Shown: positions 22,363 through 33,767, counted from the stretch's first letter. The stretch: 64,000 nucleotides of DNA from Mesostigma viride (GCA_009746045.1 RPFO01000175.1:186001-250000); one strand, 5' to 3'. The notes: generated by a model from the sequence alone, not told the origin. Made by a program: numbers and translations.

Positions 22363-24166
22363 GCCGGGAGGCCTGGCCGAGCCGATGTGCACGGGCGCCT
22401 GCGTTCTGAGCCTTCTTGTACCCGCCCGATGTGGGCCTGGCGCCAAAGGCCGCAGCGGAGGAGCCCACGGTTGGCTTGGTACTGGGCAACCCTGCCTCCC
22501 GCCTTGGGCATGTGCGTTTGATATGCCCAATCTCCTGGCAGTAGAAGCACTGTAGGTGGCTGGCGTCGAGTGCGTTGAGTTGTAATTCGCTCAGCCGAAT
22601 GCCGGGCAGCTCGTCGATCTCCGACCCGTCGTCGTCGTCGCCAGGGGCGCAGTCGAGACTATTCACGCGCCTGGTCGAGTGTACTGCCTTGCCGGTGTGG
22701 TTATCCGCGGTCGTGAGGAGATACGCCTTGACCTGGGACATGTCCCACAAGTGCCATGGAATATCGGCGAACTTCTTCCTGGCCTCTAGCTGCAGGTCGG
22801 GGTGGATTGCTTCCATGAAGCGAATCTTGTACTCGTGGCCGGACATGTCCAACAGTCGGCTTGCCATCTCATCGAAAGCGACCTCAAACTCGCGGTACGT
22901 CTTGTTGCCTTGACGGAAGGCGCCAAAGGCAAGGCGCTCCTGGAACTCGGCGTCTGACGGGACAAGCTTCTGCTGGATCCGATCCATCAACTCATTGATG
23001 TCCTTGGGGTAGGACTGTGACGCAATGCTGTCGCAGTGGAGCAGCCGCGTTACAGAGATGTCCATGGCTTGGGTGATGATCAAGTCAATCAAGTCCTCGG
23101 TGGACAGGTCCCAGTTGTGGTAGTTCGACCAGAATGTGATGGCCTTGTTCACCAACCTAGCCCACTCCTGGATGTCTCGCGGCTTCCGATGCTCTTGTTT
23201 AGCTTGAGGATGTGCTTGAAGTCGGGCATGGGCGGCGCCTTGCAGAGTTTTTGCCGCCTGGGGCCGCTGAACTCCCGTGGCTCAGGCCACCCAAACGTGG
23301 GCGGCAGGAGAGTATGCTTGGACCGGTGTCCTGCCATGGAGCTTCCTGTCTGCTGTCGCGCTTGGGCGTAAAGTGGGTGATCGTAGCCCGGGTCATCTGC
23401 CGTGATGGTGCTGAAGTTCAGGTTCACGTCCGTGTCCCTGACTCGCCTACTCATGGTGGATCCTGCAGACTGACGACGGCGCTGTCTGTGCGCGTGCTCC
23501 ATCTCCTCCTCCTCCTCCACTATATCTGCTTCTAGTGGCTCCTCATCAGAGGAGGAGGTACTCCAATGTCCAGCAGTAATCCTTCGCGCGTTGGCAAAGG
23601 AGACGCTTCGTGAGCTATCCCGACGACTCTCGCTGAGTCCCGCCCCACGAGGGACGAGGAGTTCGTGACGTGGTACGGCCTGGGACTAGGGTGCCATTCG
23701 GCGACCCTCGCCCAAAGCCGCGGCCCGCGCTAGTGCCTAGCACGGAACCTTGTGAGATGCCTACCACTCCTAACACTCCGTCCTCCCTACCGGGTGATGT
23801 ACGAGCCATGGGAACACCGTCCGAGCGGGCGGCTTGGCCATGCTGCTGCGAGCGATTCGGGCTACCGTCTGGTCGTGGGATGCGTTCGATCTGCACCCCA
23901 GTGTTGGGAACACTGTCCGAGCGGACAGCTTGGCCATTTTGTGGTTCCCCCATCGGGGAGGTCGTGGTGTGTTGGTAACTATCTGCTTGACTATGATGAT
24001 CTTGGACCACGCCCCCATCGGGACGGCCCACGCCCCCATCGGGACGGGTGCTCGGACTATCGTCCAATGGTACATGTTGTTGAGCGAGCCTATGACCCGA
24101 GCGTAGCGTCCGGACATCTATGTCTTCATCCGAGGGAAGCTCAGTCATTAACTCTCGGTGCGCCAT
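22363..24166 (-). pseudogene. Gypsy gag, 5' portion with zinc knuckle
   Basis: Starts at ATG 24,166 (MAHRELMTELPSDEDIDVR) with a low-complexity N-terminal third. One-base shifts occur near 23,640 and 23,190. The middle is an acidic run (EEEEEMEH) and then the capsid-like region (FWSNYHNWDLSTEDLIDL; NKTYREFEVAFDEMASRL). It ends with a CCHC zinc knuckle (CFYCQEIGHIKRTC), which binds RNA during packaging. The frame is cut at 22,362 by the 4.9-kb insertion and resumes at 17,503. The product would form the cytoplasmic particle of the retrotransposon. Confidence 0.9.
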
Positions 24167-25695
24167 CGTTTTCTAAGTGCTACTCGTTCCGTGTGATTTT
24201 GGATGTGCTAGTCTATTAGGTGTTTTAAGTCCAGCACTCGAGGCCGGCTGCCGGGGTCACGAGTCACCACACCCCAACTACACATCCCTTAGACAAGTCC
24301 ACACACACACACACACACACAACTTTATAGCACTTAGTACTAATAGCAGTCCTACTAGAACCACTCTTGATTCCTTGTCAACTTGTATTACTATTATTAG
24401 TAATCCCAGTACTAGTATTATTAGTAATCCTAGACCTACTCTTAGTACGTGGTCACCTTATACACGGCTAACTGCAGGTCTATTGTTTTGCATGTTTTAT
24501 AGAATGTAATAAAGTTTAGGACCCGGAATAGGGTGGCTTCTAAATCAAAATGCAGTATAACTTATGAAGGTTTAGGTCAAGCCACAACCATTGTCCCAAC
24601 TTTAAGGCCTAATGTCCTTGCCCATCGGCATATGACATGAGAACCAATATTATGAGCCCATCGGCTTATGACATGACAACCATCACGTTGAGCCCATCGG
24701 CTTAAGACATGACAACCATTACAATGAGCCCATCGGCTTAAGACATGACAATCATCACAATGAGCCCATCGGCTTAAGACATGACAATCACCATTGAGCC
24801 CATCGGCTTAAGACATGACAATCATTATTGAGCCCATCGGCTTAAGACAGGACAATCATTATTGAGCCCATCGGCTTAAGACAGGACAATCATTATTTTA
24901 AGCCCATCGGCTTGAGACAGGAAAGGAATAAGACAAAGCGACAACAAGACACGACACGGTTTGGAGCACAATAAAAAAAAACTGTTTTTATGCGACTCAA
25001 ACCAATCGGTTGGTACAAAGAAAGGTGTCCCTCCGACCCATCGGTCAGATTCTCACCTGGGGCTGAGATGATTCAGGGGCGGCCGGCTTATAACTGTACA
25101 AAGAAAAAGATAGATGCGCAGCAAAAGGAAGAAAACAAATGCTAACCCACTAGGTAAGGCAGCGGTTTAAAAAGAGAACACCGAAAATTCCGTCATGGGC
25201 ACCACCATCGTGGGCCGTCAGGAAATATAACAAAAAGAACACCGCATTTTCCGTCTAGGCGCCACCATCGTGGGCCGTCAGGAAATACAACAGATTACCG
25301 CTTCCAAATGCCCGGATGCACGGAATAAAAGGGAAAAAGCTGATGCAGGAATTCCGACACCCCGGAGGCAGTCAGGGCGCGGTTGTCCAGCTACCTCGCA
25401 ATTTCGTGTCCGCTCCTCTCGCCAGCAGGAGTCCCACTCGCTTATTCACGTGCCTCTCCGTGATGACCTGTCCCGTGGGTGGTATGCAGTTGGGTGCAAC
25501 CCAGCAAAACGGAGTATAACAAAACGTAGACTAGCCGACCATCGCCGGATCTAATGCCCTAATTCGACCATCGTCGACTTTACTATTGCAATATTCGTTA
25601 GTCATTTTGCGGCAATTCCGACCATCGCCAGAATGCCTGAACAATATTGCATGAACCTAACTACTCAGGCACGAAATGCAAATAGAAAAACAGAC
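24167..25695 (-). other. Gypsy 5' leader
   Basis: Untranslated region of 1.5 kb between the primer site and gag. It contains a (CA)n tract at about 24,300-24,322, a 36-bp tandem repeat (listed separately), and two 60-bp copies of a phrase with CACCATCGTGGGCCGTCAGG at about 25,190-25,290. CCATCG-type words recur through the leader and LTR. No gene seen. Confidence 0.75.
24620..24922. repeat. 34-36 bp tandem repeat in the gypsy leader, 9 units
   Basis: Nine units, each starting GCCCATCGGCTTAAGACATG and followed by a slightly variable 14-16 bp AT-rich part. Adjacent units are the most similar, as expected for slippage or unequal exchange. Confidence 0.9.
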
Positions 25696-25707
25696 CTCCG
25701 ATTCCAG
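25696..25707 (-). promoter_or_regulatory. Candidate primer binding site
   Basis: Minus-strand TGGAATCGGAGG directly follows the TTACA end of the 5' LTR (one base between). It resembles the initiator-Met tRNA 3'-end complement TGGTATCAGAGC with a few mismatches. Placement supports the LTR boundary; the tRNA identity is inference. Confidence 0.65.
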
Positions 25708-25783
25708 TGTAACGTGCCAAACCCATCGGCCAGGCACGTTTGGAAAGATCGTTTCTATCTACGGGACCATCGTCCCGGTTTAT
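25708..25783 (-). repeat. Gypsy 5' LTR, inner piece
   Basis: Matches 9,714-9,790 of the 3' LTR and is cut by the hAT insertion. The LTR continues at 27,320 after the duplicated CGGTTTAT. Confidence 0.9.
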
Positions 25784-26199
25784 CCGCGTTGGTCAGTACG
25801 CCGTACGGAGCCGCAAAAATACGGGAAAACGTACACTGAAGGCCTCCGCGTATTATACGCGTATTTATTTCAGAATACGCGGTTTGGACTTAGAATTTTT
25901 CGGGGGTACCAGCGGGCAGCGGGCACTGGCGCGGTGCCCAGGTTCTGGGCGCGGCGCGTTCACTGCACATTTGATATTTTTACTACTAGAAGTAGATGCG
26001 TACAGTTCTTTTCATAATTAAGCGCAAGCCTTGCAAAATCTTTGGCCGGTAGGAGAAAGCTAGGACTAGGTACATTACGCATAATAACAGTGTGCCAGCA
26101 AATGCCAGCTGTGCTACTGACGGTGTAATGCAATATAGCGACGATCGACGAGGCCAGTGCGAGTGTGCGACAGTGTGCAGCCATTTTCGATTTGCAGCC

Positions 26200-26991
26200 A
26201 TGCCGAAGAAAGGGCCTGAATGGGATTTCGTTGTCGAGAAGAAAGAAGCAGTCACAGATACTGTTGGTAACACAACGCAGTATGTGTCGAGGATGTTCTG
26301 CTCATTTTGCAACAAGAATTTCTCCTACAAGGCGGGGCCAATCAGCGTATTCCGAGTCCGTGCACACTTTGCCGGAATCGCAGGGGAAAGGATGTTACCC
26401 TGCGACAAAATTCCACCGAATATCCGGAGCAGGTTTCTCAGGATTGCTAACAACAAGTTGCAGAAGTCAGACGCCAAGAAGCATCACAATTTGAACAGGG
26501 CAATGGCGGAGATGGGAGGGGCTGCGCCGGCTGACTTGTCGTCGGTTCCCAGCAAAGGCCAGCTGAGCATCACCAAATGGCTGGTTCCCGTCGACGAAAA
26601 AGGTGTCCAGCTGCTGGCTGCCGAATTTTTTATCGAGAACGGCATTGCTTTCAATGCGGCTGAGAGCGCCTCTTTCAAGCAGATGGTGGCCGGCATGATC
26701 CAGTACAAAGGAGGGCACGTCACCCCTCCTTCTCGGAAGTTGTTGGGTGGCGAGCTTCTCGTGAAGAAGAAGGAGAGCGTGCAGGTGGCTGTCGAGGATC
26801 TCAGGGCACATGTGTGTATGTGTATGGAGCTTGTTGTGGGATCCTTGAGAGCAAGGTCCTTGTGTCTTATATCCTCTGCTGTTGTGCATTTTGTCAATGA
26901 TGAATGTGTGTGTATGTGTATGGAGCTTGTTGTGGGATCCTTGAGAGCATGGTCCTTAGTTGTGTCTTATGTCCTCTCATGCATTATATAG
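26200..26991 (+). pseudogene. Truncated hAT transposase (BED zinc finger plus N-terminal domain)
   Basis: Begins at ATG 26,200 (MPKKGPEWDFV); an in-frame ATG also lies at 26,092. A BED-type zinc finger is visible (FCSFCNKNFSYKAG, with His in VRAHFAGIAG). It is followed by the hAT-typical helix region (FFIENGIAFNAAESASFKQM, then PPSRKLLGGELL). After about residue 210 the frame runs into GTATGTGTATG-rich repeats and stops, so the RNase-H-like catalytic domain and dimerisation region are absent. A related fragment lies at 51,640-52,322. Confidence 0.85.
26808..26990 (+). repeat. Tandem duplication, about 99-bp period, 2 copies
   Basis: The phrase GGAGCTTGTTGTGGGATCC and its flanks occur twice (around 26,826 and 26,920). 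This replaces the expected transposase sequence. Confidence 0.85.
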
Positions 26992-27319
26992 TGGATGGCT
27001 TTCCTTACAATTAATTAATTAATTGATTCCTTACAATTCCCGTTGCAGCCTGCTCCCCCCTGCATTTAACAAATCATAATCAGATAGGATTGCAGGGCAT
27101 AAATGGAAGATGTTAATAAATAAGCATATACACCAAATTTCAGTTGCAATAACTGCATGACCATCATCAAGGAGCGTGCTAATTGGGTGTCTGACAATTG
27201 GACCACAAAAACTGTCGCGTATTTTACCGCCGCGTATTTTACACCCCCCACGTATAATACGCGTATTTTAGGTCCGCGTATTATACCCCGTACACGTATT
27301 TGCCAACGCGGCGGTTTAT

Positions 27320-27902
27320 TGCCTGCCTGAGAGGGGAAGGGAATCACTATTCTATGGGCTACTTGCTGTCATCACAGCGTAGGCCCAGAGGCATTATAAT
27401 GATTACCTTCTTGTGTTCTTGCAATTGCAGTTGAACAAGATTATGCGTCAGACATGATTGTATTAGGAATAGATTCGGAACTCAGATTGACTGAGGTGGG
27501 TGAGTCGGCGCATTGAGGAACGACTGTCTTGTCCATCGTCCTCGCACACCTTTATGCCAAGCAGTGCCACTAGGTCGGCACTGCTGTTCCAACCCTTGTG
27601 GCCCGGAACATTCCATGCGAATATTCCACGCTTAATTTCCGTTACTGTAGTGGGCCGAACTACGGGTCGAACATAGGGCTGATCGACCTCTAACCATGTC
27701 CGTGGTAACCGTCGTTACGTTATGCCATCGGACACACATCCATCGATATATATCCCAATGTCACCAATATTACTCTAGATATCAAGTGTCGGCACCCTCG
27801 TATACACAAGCAGAGGTGTGCCGGAAGGTATGGACTTCAAACCACCTTAGGTATCTATCTCTTTTTGCACGTATCTTTTTATACCATATTTCTTTTGCCC
27901 AT
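27320..27902 (-). repeat. Gypsy 5' LTR, middle piece
   Basis: Matches about 9,791-10,385 of the 3' LTR, with minor differences near 27,500 and 27,810. It is cut at AT (27,901-27,902) by the 20-kb element. The last piece is 47,912-47,959. Confidence 0.9.
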
Positions 27903-27942
27903 AGCAATACCCCACCACACTCATCGAAAATGGCTGTGTTTG
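27903..27942 (+). repeat. Left terminal inverted repeat of the 20-kb element
   Basis: 40 bp identical, in reverse complement, to 47,872-47,911. Weaker similarity continues inside (both reach an ACCGGTTC word about 20-25 bp further in). Subterminal 28,085-28,190 is rich in AACGG and GGGGGTTAC words. Confidence 0.95.
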
Positions 27943-28444
27943 AGACCCCCCGAAAAACACCGGTTCCATCAACCTATGTTAACTTTGTTCGTCCGATTTC
28001 GGCCGTTTTTTCAATCGACGCACCTGGCACTGCGAGATCCACCCTACTTCAGATCTGGACTTAAATGCCTCGGAAGAAAACGGGGGGTAAAACGGTAACA
28101 AACGGTCAACCGACGTATAGAAACGGAAACGCGACCGGGGGTTACTGACTGACAGACCGGGGGTTACAGGGGCGGACACGCGAAGGTCACCGCCGGTTAC
28201 GAGCTGGGCATTACAGTGACCGAGACTCGGAGGTCGTTGGGGTGGGCCGTTGTGGTTGAATGAAATGGAATAATACGTGAGTGTTGTTGCGATGGTGGCT
28301 GCGCACTTGACAGACTATTATAGCGTTGAAAATGTACAAGCTAGCTAGCTAGAAACGCGTATCGAGATAACGTGATAGAGGGGAAGGCGGCATGGTGCCC
28401 CGGGCTTTTTGCAGCAAAGCCTGGGGCAGATGGGGGTGTAATGT

Positions 28445-30072
28445 GTGTCTGCCTGGATATTAAGCAGTGGCCTCACCATTGCGGTGGGGTGTGCAGTAGG
28501 CCTGCGGGGACCAGGCAACACTATTTATTATGCAGAAATCACAAAGATATTGCGGTGGGATCAGGTGAAGCCCAGGGATGGACTGGAGCAGCACGGCAAT
28601 GTAGAGGCCGGTGACCAGTGGGCAGTGGAGGGGCGGTGGTTTTATGAACCACAGGAGCTGCCACCCGCGCTAGCCCAGGCCGTTTGCTGGCCGGGAGAAT
28701 CCCGCGGGCTTGTCCTTTTGCCAAGCTCCGCGGGTGGTGATTTTCCCGGCCAGCATGATTTGCGGCATCGTGAACGTTCAGCCGCCTTGGAGCCCTGACC
28801 TGCTGCTGCAAACCGATGCGGTTGTCCCGCAGGCAAGTTGTATTTCTTCACTCTTGTTGATTGAGTTTATGCCAAGCATTATAATGCGTCTCTTGTATTC
28901 GTTCTTACCGGCTTCCATGCAATGCCTGCGAGTTTATGGACTTTTGCGAGATGGTTTTCCCACAGCTTTTCTACTGGAAGAATGAGGGCAAGCTCCAGCC
29001 CATCGGGCCCCCGTCAGCAAAGGCATTTGCGGAAGCAATGCCGCAGCTGACGGCGGTGGCCACCGGTGGCAGCCCGGTGGTGGCAAGCCTGGGGCAGCGC
29101 GCCTTTAGCCAGGCAATGCGGGCTGCCATGCGTAGTCACTTCGCAGGCCACCTCTCGGAGCGTGCACCGGCTGGGAACCTCCGGTTCTTCACCGTGTGCA
29201 CGTCATCCAACGCCTTCCTGTCCCTGCCCGAGGGTGTGCTAAAGGCATTCGTGCCGTGTGACGGGCCTGGCAGCGACGGCAGTGTTTTGCTGGTACGTCA
29301 TGTTTGCATCTTTTCCTTTTGCTTTATCACTTTGTGCTGTGAAATTCTGTAATGCTTTCAACAAACTGTGATGATTGCCTAATGCTTTAGCTAGGGTAAT
29401 ATTGCACTGGCGTCCTAAATAATGCAGGCGTCGTTCGAGGATCCCTCCAAGCTGTCGAGCCTGCTCGGCAACAACTGGTGGGAGATGACATACAAGAGGA
29501 CCTCCAAGATGGAGGTGCACGGGCCCATAGAGTTCATCCACGCGCCGGCCACCGGCATCACCACGTAAGTTGCTGTTGACAAGGTGTCCTCGTTGTTTTG
29601 CTTGTTTGTCAAGCTGTCCTCGTTGCTTGTCTGCCCGTGTGCATGGCATGTGACTTCACTTGCCTGACCCAATGTTGTATACCCGATGTTATGCCTTGCT
29701 TAAACCACCCAATGCTGTCTCGAACTTGGTGCAGCTTCCGAAGCGCTCACGTGCGATCCATCAGCAAAGGTGGGCGCGTGCAGTGGGACACGGAGGACAC
29801 GTCCACCTTCCGCAGGTAAGGAAATTGCTTTCTCAGTCAGGGTGGGTTGGGGGTGGGGGACAGCTGCTTGTGCAACACATGATGAATCTGACTTACTCAT
29901 ATCTTTTCTTGTCTGCATGCGGTGCTTTTCTTGCCTTGTGTTTCATGGCAGTTACAAGGAGCAAATGGCAACGAGGGCAGCGAGGGAGGAGAAGAAGGCC
30001 GCCAGGTCGAAGAGGAAGGCTGACAAGAGCGGCGCGGTGGAGGATGGCAGACCAAGCAGCAGCACCAAGTAA
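28445..30072 (+). CDS. Five-exon gene with BAH-like domain, carried by the 20-kb element
   Basis: Exons: about 28,445-28,832, 28,966-29,292, 29,428-29,564, 29,735-29,815 and 29,952-30,072 (stop TAA). All later joins keep phase. Intron 1 appears to be GC-AG (GCAAGT...CCCACAG); the others are GT-AG. Exon 1 resembles a BAH domain (YYAEITKILRW, VEGRWFYEPQEL, then VVIFPASMICGIVNVQ), but a one-base shift near 28,710-28,730 separates its halves. The middle is unrecognised (FYWKNEGKLQPIGPP; GNNWWEMTYKRTSKMEVHG). The C-terminus is a Lys/Arg-rich tail suited to nuclear localisation. BAH domains bind histones or DNA-methylation machinery, so a chromatin role is inferred. The exact start is uncertain. 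The protein is about 350 residues. Confidence 0.7.
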
Positions 30073-30375
30073 GCTCATGCTTAGTAGTAGCTCATGCTTA
30101 GTAGTAGCTCATGCTTAGTACCATACCGTGTTCCATTTCTCTTCTTAAAACTGGGATTACCCATGTGCCCACCTGTAAAGCATGCAAGTGCTCCATTATA
30201 GAGGTATTGATACTGCGGCTTAGTGTATAAAAATCTGAGCTGGCATGCATGGGTATAGCCACATTAAAATTACAAGGCTAGATGCATAATGTATTAATTA
30301 AACGTGACGTGAGCATGCATCACAACCAACTACTCAATGCCATCACCATGCATGGCCCTCTACTGTTGTGCTGTG

Positions 30376-33053
30376 CCATCCTCCTCCCTCCTCCCTCCTC
30401 CCTCCTCCCTCCTCCCTCCTCCCTCCTCCCTCCTCCCTCCTCCCTCCTCCCTCCTCCCTCCTCCCTCCTCCCTCCTCCCTCCTCCCTCCTCCCTCCTCCC
30501 TCCTCCCTCCTCCCTCCTCCCTCCTCCCTCCTCCCTCCTCCCTCCTCCCTCCTCCCTCCTCCTCCTCCTCCTCCCTCCTCCCTCCTCCCTCCTCCCTCCT
30601 CCCTCCTCCCTCCTCCCTCCCTCCTCCTCCTCCCTCCTCCCTCCTCCCTCCTCCCTCCTCCCTCCTCCTCCTCCCTCCTCCCTCCTCCCTCCTCCCTCCT
30701 CCCTCCTCCCTCCTCCCTCCTCCCTCCTCCCTCCTCCCTCCTCCCTCCTCCCTCCTCCCTCCTCCCTCCTCCCTCCTCCCTCCTCCCTCCTCCCTCCTCC
30801 CTCCTCCCCCTCCCTCCTCCCTCCTCCCTCCTCCCTCCTCCCTCCTCCCTCTACTGTTGTGCTGTGCCATCCTCATCCCTCCTCCCTCCTCCCTCCTCCC
30901 TCCTCCCTCCTCCCTCCTCCCTCCTCCCTCCTCCCTCCTCCCTCCTCCCTCCTCCTCCTCCCTCCCTCCTCCCTCCTCCCTCCTCCCTCCTCCCTCCTCC
31001 CTCCTCCCTCCTCCCTCCTCCCTCCTCCCTCCTCCCTCCTCCCTCCTCCCTCCTCCCTCCTCCCTCCTCCCTCCTCCCTCCTCCCTCCTCCCTCCTCCTC
31101 TCCTCCTCCCTCCTCCCTCCTCCCTCCTCCCTCCTCCCTCCTCCCTCCTCCCTCCTCCCTCCTCCCTCCTCCCTCCTCCCTCCTCCCTCCTCCCTCCTCC
31201 CTCCTCCCTCCTCCCTCCTCCCTCCTCCCTCCTCCCTCCTCCCTCCTCCCTCCTCCCTCCTCCTCCTCCCTCCTCCTCCTCCCTCCTCCCTCCTCCCTCC
31301 TCCCTCCTCCCTCCTCCCTCCTCCCTCCTCCCTCCTCCCTCCTCCCTCCTCCCTCCTCCCTCCTCCCTCCCTCCTCCCTCCTCCCTCCTCCCTCCTCCCT
31401 CCTCCCTCCTCCCTCCTCCCTCCTCCCTCCTCCTCCTCCCTCCTCCCTCCTCCCTCCTCCCTCCTCCCTCCTCCCTCCTCCCTCCTCCCTCCTCCCTCCT
31501 CCCTCCTCCCTCCTCCCTCCTCTCCTCCCTCCTCCTCCTCCCTCCTCCCTCCTCCCTCCTCCCTCCTCCTCCTCCCTCCTCCCTCCTCCCTCCTCCCTCC
31601 TCCCTCCTCCCTCCTCCCTCCTCCCTCCTCCCTCCTCCCTCCTCCCTCCTCCCTCCTCCCTCCTCCCTCCTCCTCCCCTCCCTCCTCCCTCCTCCCTCTC
31701 CCTCCTCCCTCCTCCCTCCTCCCTCCTCCCTCCTCCCTCCTCCCTCCTCCCTCCTCTCCTCCCTCCTCCCTCCTCCTCCTCCCTCCTCCCTCCTCCCTCC
31801 TCCTCCTCCTCCTCCCTCCTCCTCCTCCCTCCTCCCTCCTCCCTCCTCCCTCCTCCCTCCTCCCTCCTCCCTCCTCCCTCCTCCCTCCTCCCTCCTCCCT
31901 CCTCCCTCCTCCCTCCTCCCTCTCCCTCCTCCTCCCTCCTCCTCCTCCCTCCTCCCTCCTCCCTCCTCCTCCTCCCTCCTCCCTCCTCCCTCCTCCCTCC
32001 TCCCTCCTCCCTCCTCCCTCCTCCCTCCTCCCTCCTCCCTCCTCCCTCCTCCCTCCTCCCTCCTCCTCCTCCCTCCTCCCTCCTCCCTCCTCCCTCCTCC
32101 CTCCTCCCTCCTCCCTCCTCCCTCCTCCCTCCTCCCTCCTCCCTCCTCCCTCCTCCCTCCTCCCTCCTCCCTCCTCCCTCCTCCCTCCTCCCTCCTCCCT
32201 CCTCCCTCCTCCCTCCTCCCTCCTCCCTCCTCCCTCCTCCCTCCTCCTCCTCCCTCCTCCCTCCTCCCTCCTCCCTCCTCCCTCCTCCCTCCTCCCTCCT
32301 CCCTCCTCCCTCCTCCCTCCTCCCTCCTCCCTCCTCCCTCCTCCCTCCTCCCTCCTCCCTCCTCCCTCCTCCTCCTCCCTCCTCCCTCCTCCCTCCTCCT
32401 CCTCCCTCCTCCCTCCTCCCTCCTCCCTCCTCCCTCCTCCCTCCTCCCTCCTCCCTCCTCCCTCCTCCCTCCTCCCTCCTCCCTCCTCCCTCCTCCTCCT
32501 CCTCCTCCCTCCTCCCTCCTCCCTCCTCCCTCCTCCCTCCTCCTCCTCCCTCCTCCCTCCTCCTCCTCCCTCCTCCCTCCTCCTCCCTCCTCCTCCCTCC
32601 TCCCTCCTCCCTCCTCCCTCCTCCCTCCTCCCTCCTCCTCCTCCCTCCTCCCTCCTCCCTCCTCCCTCCTCCCTCCTCCCTCCTCCCTCCTCCTCCCCTC
32701 CTCCCTCCTCCCTCCTCCCTCCTCCCTCCTCCCTCCTCCCTCCTCCCTCCTCCCTCCTCCCTCCTCCCTCCTCCCTCCTCCCTCCTCCCTCCTCCCTCCT
32801 CCTCCTCCCTCCTCCCTCCTCCCTCCTCCCTCCTCCCTCCTCCCTCCTCTCCTCCCTCCTCCCTCCTCCCTCCTCCTCCTCCTCCTCCTCCTCCTCCTCC
32901 CTCCTCCCTCCTCCCTCCCTCCCTCCTCCTCCTCCCTCCTCCCTCCTCCCTCCTCCCTCCTCCCTCCTCCCTCCTCCCTCCTCCCTCCTCCCTCCTCCCT
33001 CCTCCTCCTCCCTCCTCCTCCTCCTCCTCCCTCCTCCCTCCTCCCTCCTCCCT
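30376..33053. repeat. 2.7-kb (CCCTCCT)n heptanucleotide array
   Basis: Almost uninterrupted CCCTCCT heptamers with occasional CCT trimers. The 26-bp left flank phrase CTCTACTGTTGTGCTGTGCC recurs inside at about 30,848, so part of the array was duplicated with its border. It is open in all three plus frames (PPSSLL repeats) and on the minus strand (GGRREE repeats); none is a gene. The minus strand (GGGAGGA)n has strong quadruplex potential. It starts 300 bp after the BAH-like gene. Confidence 0.98.
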
Positions 33054-33279
33054 TCTTTATATGACCGGATGCAATGATTATATAACAATTGGTTTGAAGC
33101 AGTATACATGTGTCATCAATTTTTGTAGTTAATTCATTAATGACATCTGTATATAAATTATAAGCAATGGCCGGGCTGGGCAGGCCGCAGCTCGGCACTG
33201 GGGCTCGGGTTAGTATGTGGCGGTGCCCACATTTGCTGAATCCCCTGCCACCAGCCACGATCGTTTGCCCCCTTGTATG

Positions 33280-33767
33280 CCCACAACGCGCGCATGCCCC
33301 ATGGTTACGCTTTATTATAAAAACCATTATGGTGGATGCAGGAAGAACACTGCACACGCCAAGCACCTGCCCATCACCATGCGTGATGGTGACAAGATCA
33401 GCCAAGGTGCTATCAAGGCGCAGCTGGAGCTCGGGCCATGAAGTTTTACACCAAGGGTGTGGATGGGCAGGTGGAATACAGGTGGGACTGGGGGGTCGTG
33501 ACCCAGCCGGTCTACGACTCTCGCAGGGGCAAGTATAACACAGAAATTCAGTTTACTGATGGGTTGTGGGATTGCTGCCTGGATGAGAAGAAAAGGATAA
33601 GGGAGCTAGGGAGTGACATGGGGGTCGATGCCCGCGTAGGGTCTTGGCTGCTCATTGCAGATGCGGATATATTGAGTAAAGCATGTACATTAGTGCAGAC
33701 ACCCCATGCTGTGGAGTGCTGTTTTAAGGAGAGAAGCCCAGGCGCCCTCCCTCTCGTCGTGCATTAG
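33280..33767 (+). CDS. Small unrecognised ORF pair in the 20-kb element
   Basis: Two plus-strand segments in adjacent frames: 33,301-33,441 (MVTLYYKNHYGGCRKN...) and 33,438-33,767 (MKFYTKGVDGQVEYRWDWG...). They read as one protein if a single base is missing near 33,438, or as two exons. The second contains YNTEIQFTDGLWDCCLDEKK and ends in TAG. It converges tail-to-tail with the transposase-like gene. No family is recognised. It may be another cargo gene or a remnant of an exon set whose 5' part lies beyond the heptamer array. Confidence 0.45.

Larger units (their letters stand above)
25784..27311 (+). mobile_element. hAT transposon, internally deleted, inserted in the 5' LTR
   Basis: Flanked by the 8-bp duplication CGGTTTAT (25,776-25,783 and 27,312-27,319), the hallmark length for hAT. 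Terminal repeats are CCGCGTTGG and CCAACGCGG. Subterminal regions are dense in CGCGTATT/AATACGCG words (25,855-25,905 and 27,215-27,300). It encodes only the N-terminal part of a transposase. Confidence 0.88.

Noticed and set aside
24620-24922. CRISPR-like array (regular repeat with short variable parts)
   Set aside because: The variable parts are near-identical between neighbours, the repeat is in a eukaryotic retrotransposon leader, and no cas genes exist.
30376-33053. Telomeric repeat
   Set aside because: The unit CCCTCCT differs from known algal and plant telomere units (such as CCCTAAA), and the array is internal, between transposon genes.
30282-33405. Open frames of 750-1,020 codons on both strands
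   Set aside because: They are translations of the CCCTCCT heptamer array in every frame (PPSSLL and GGRREE repeats). No real gene would stay open in all frames.
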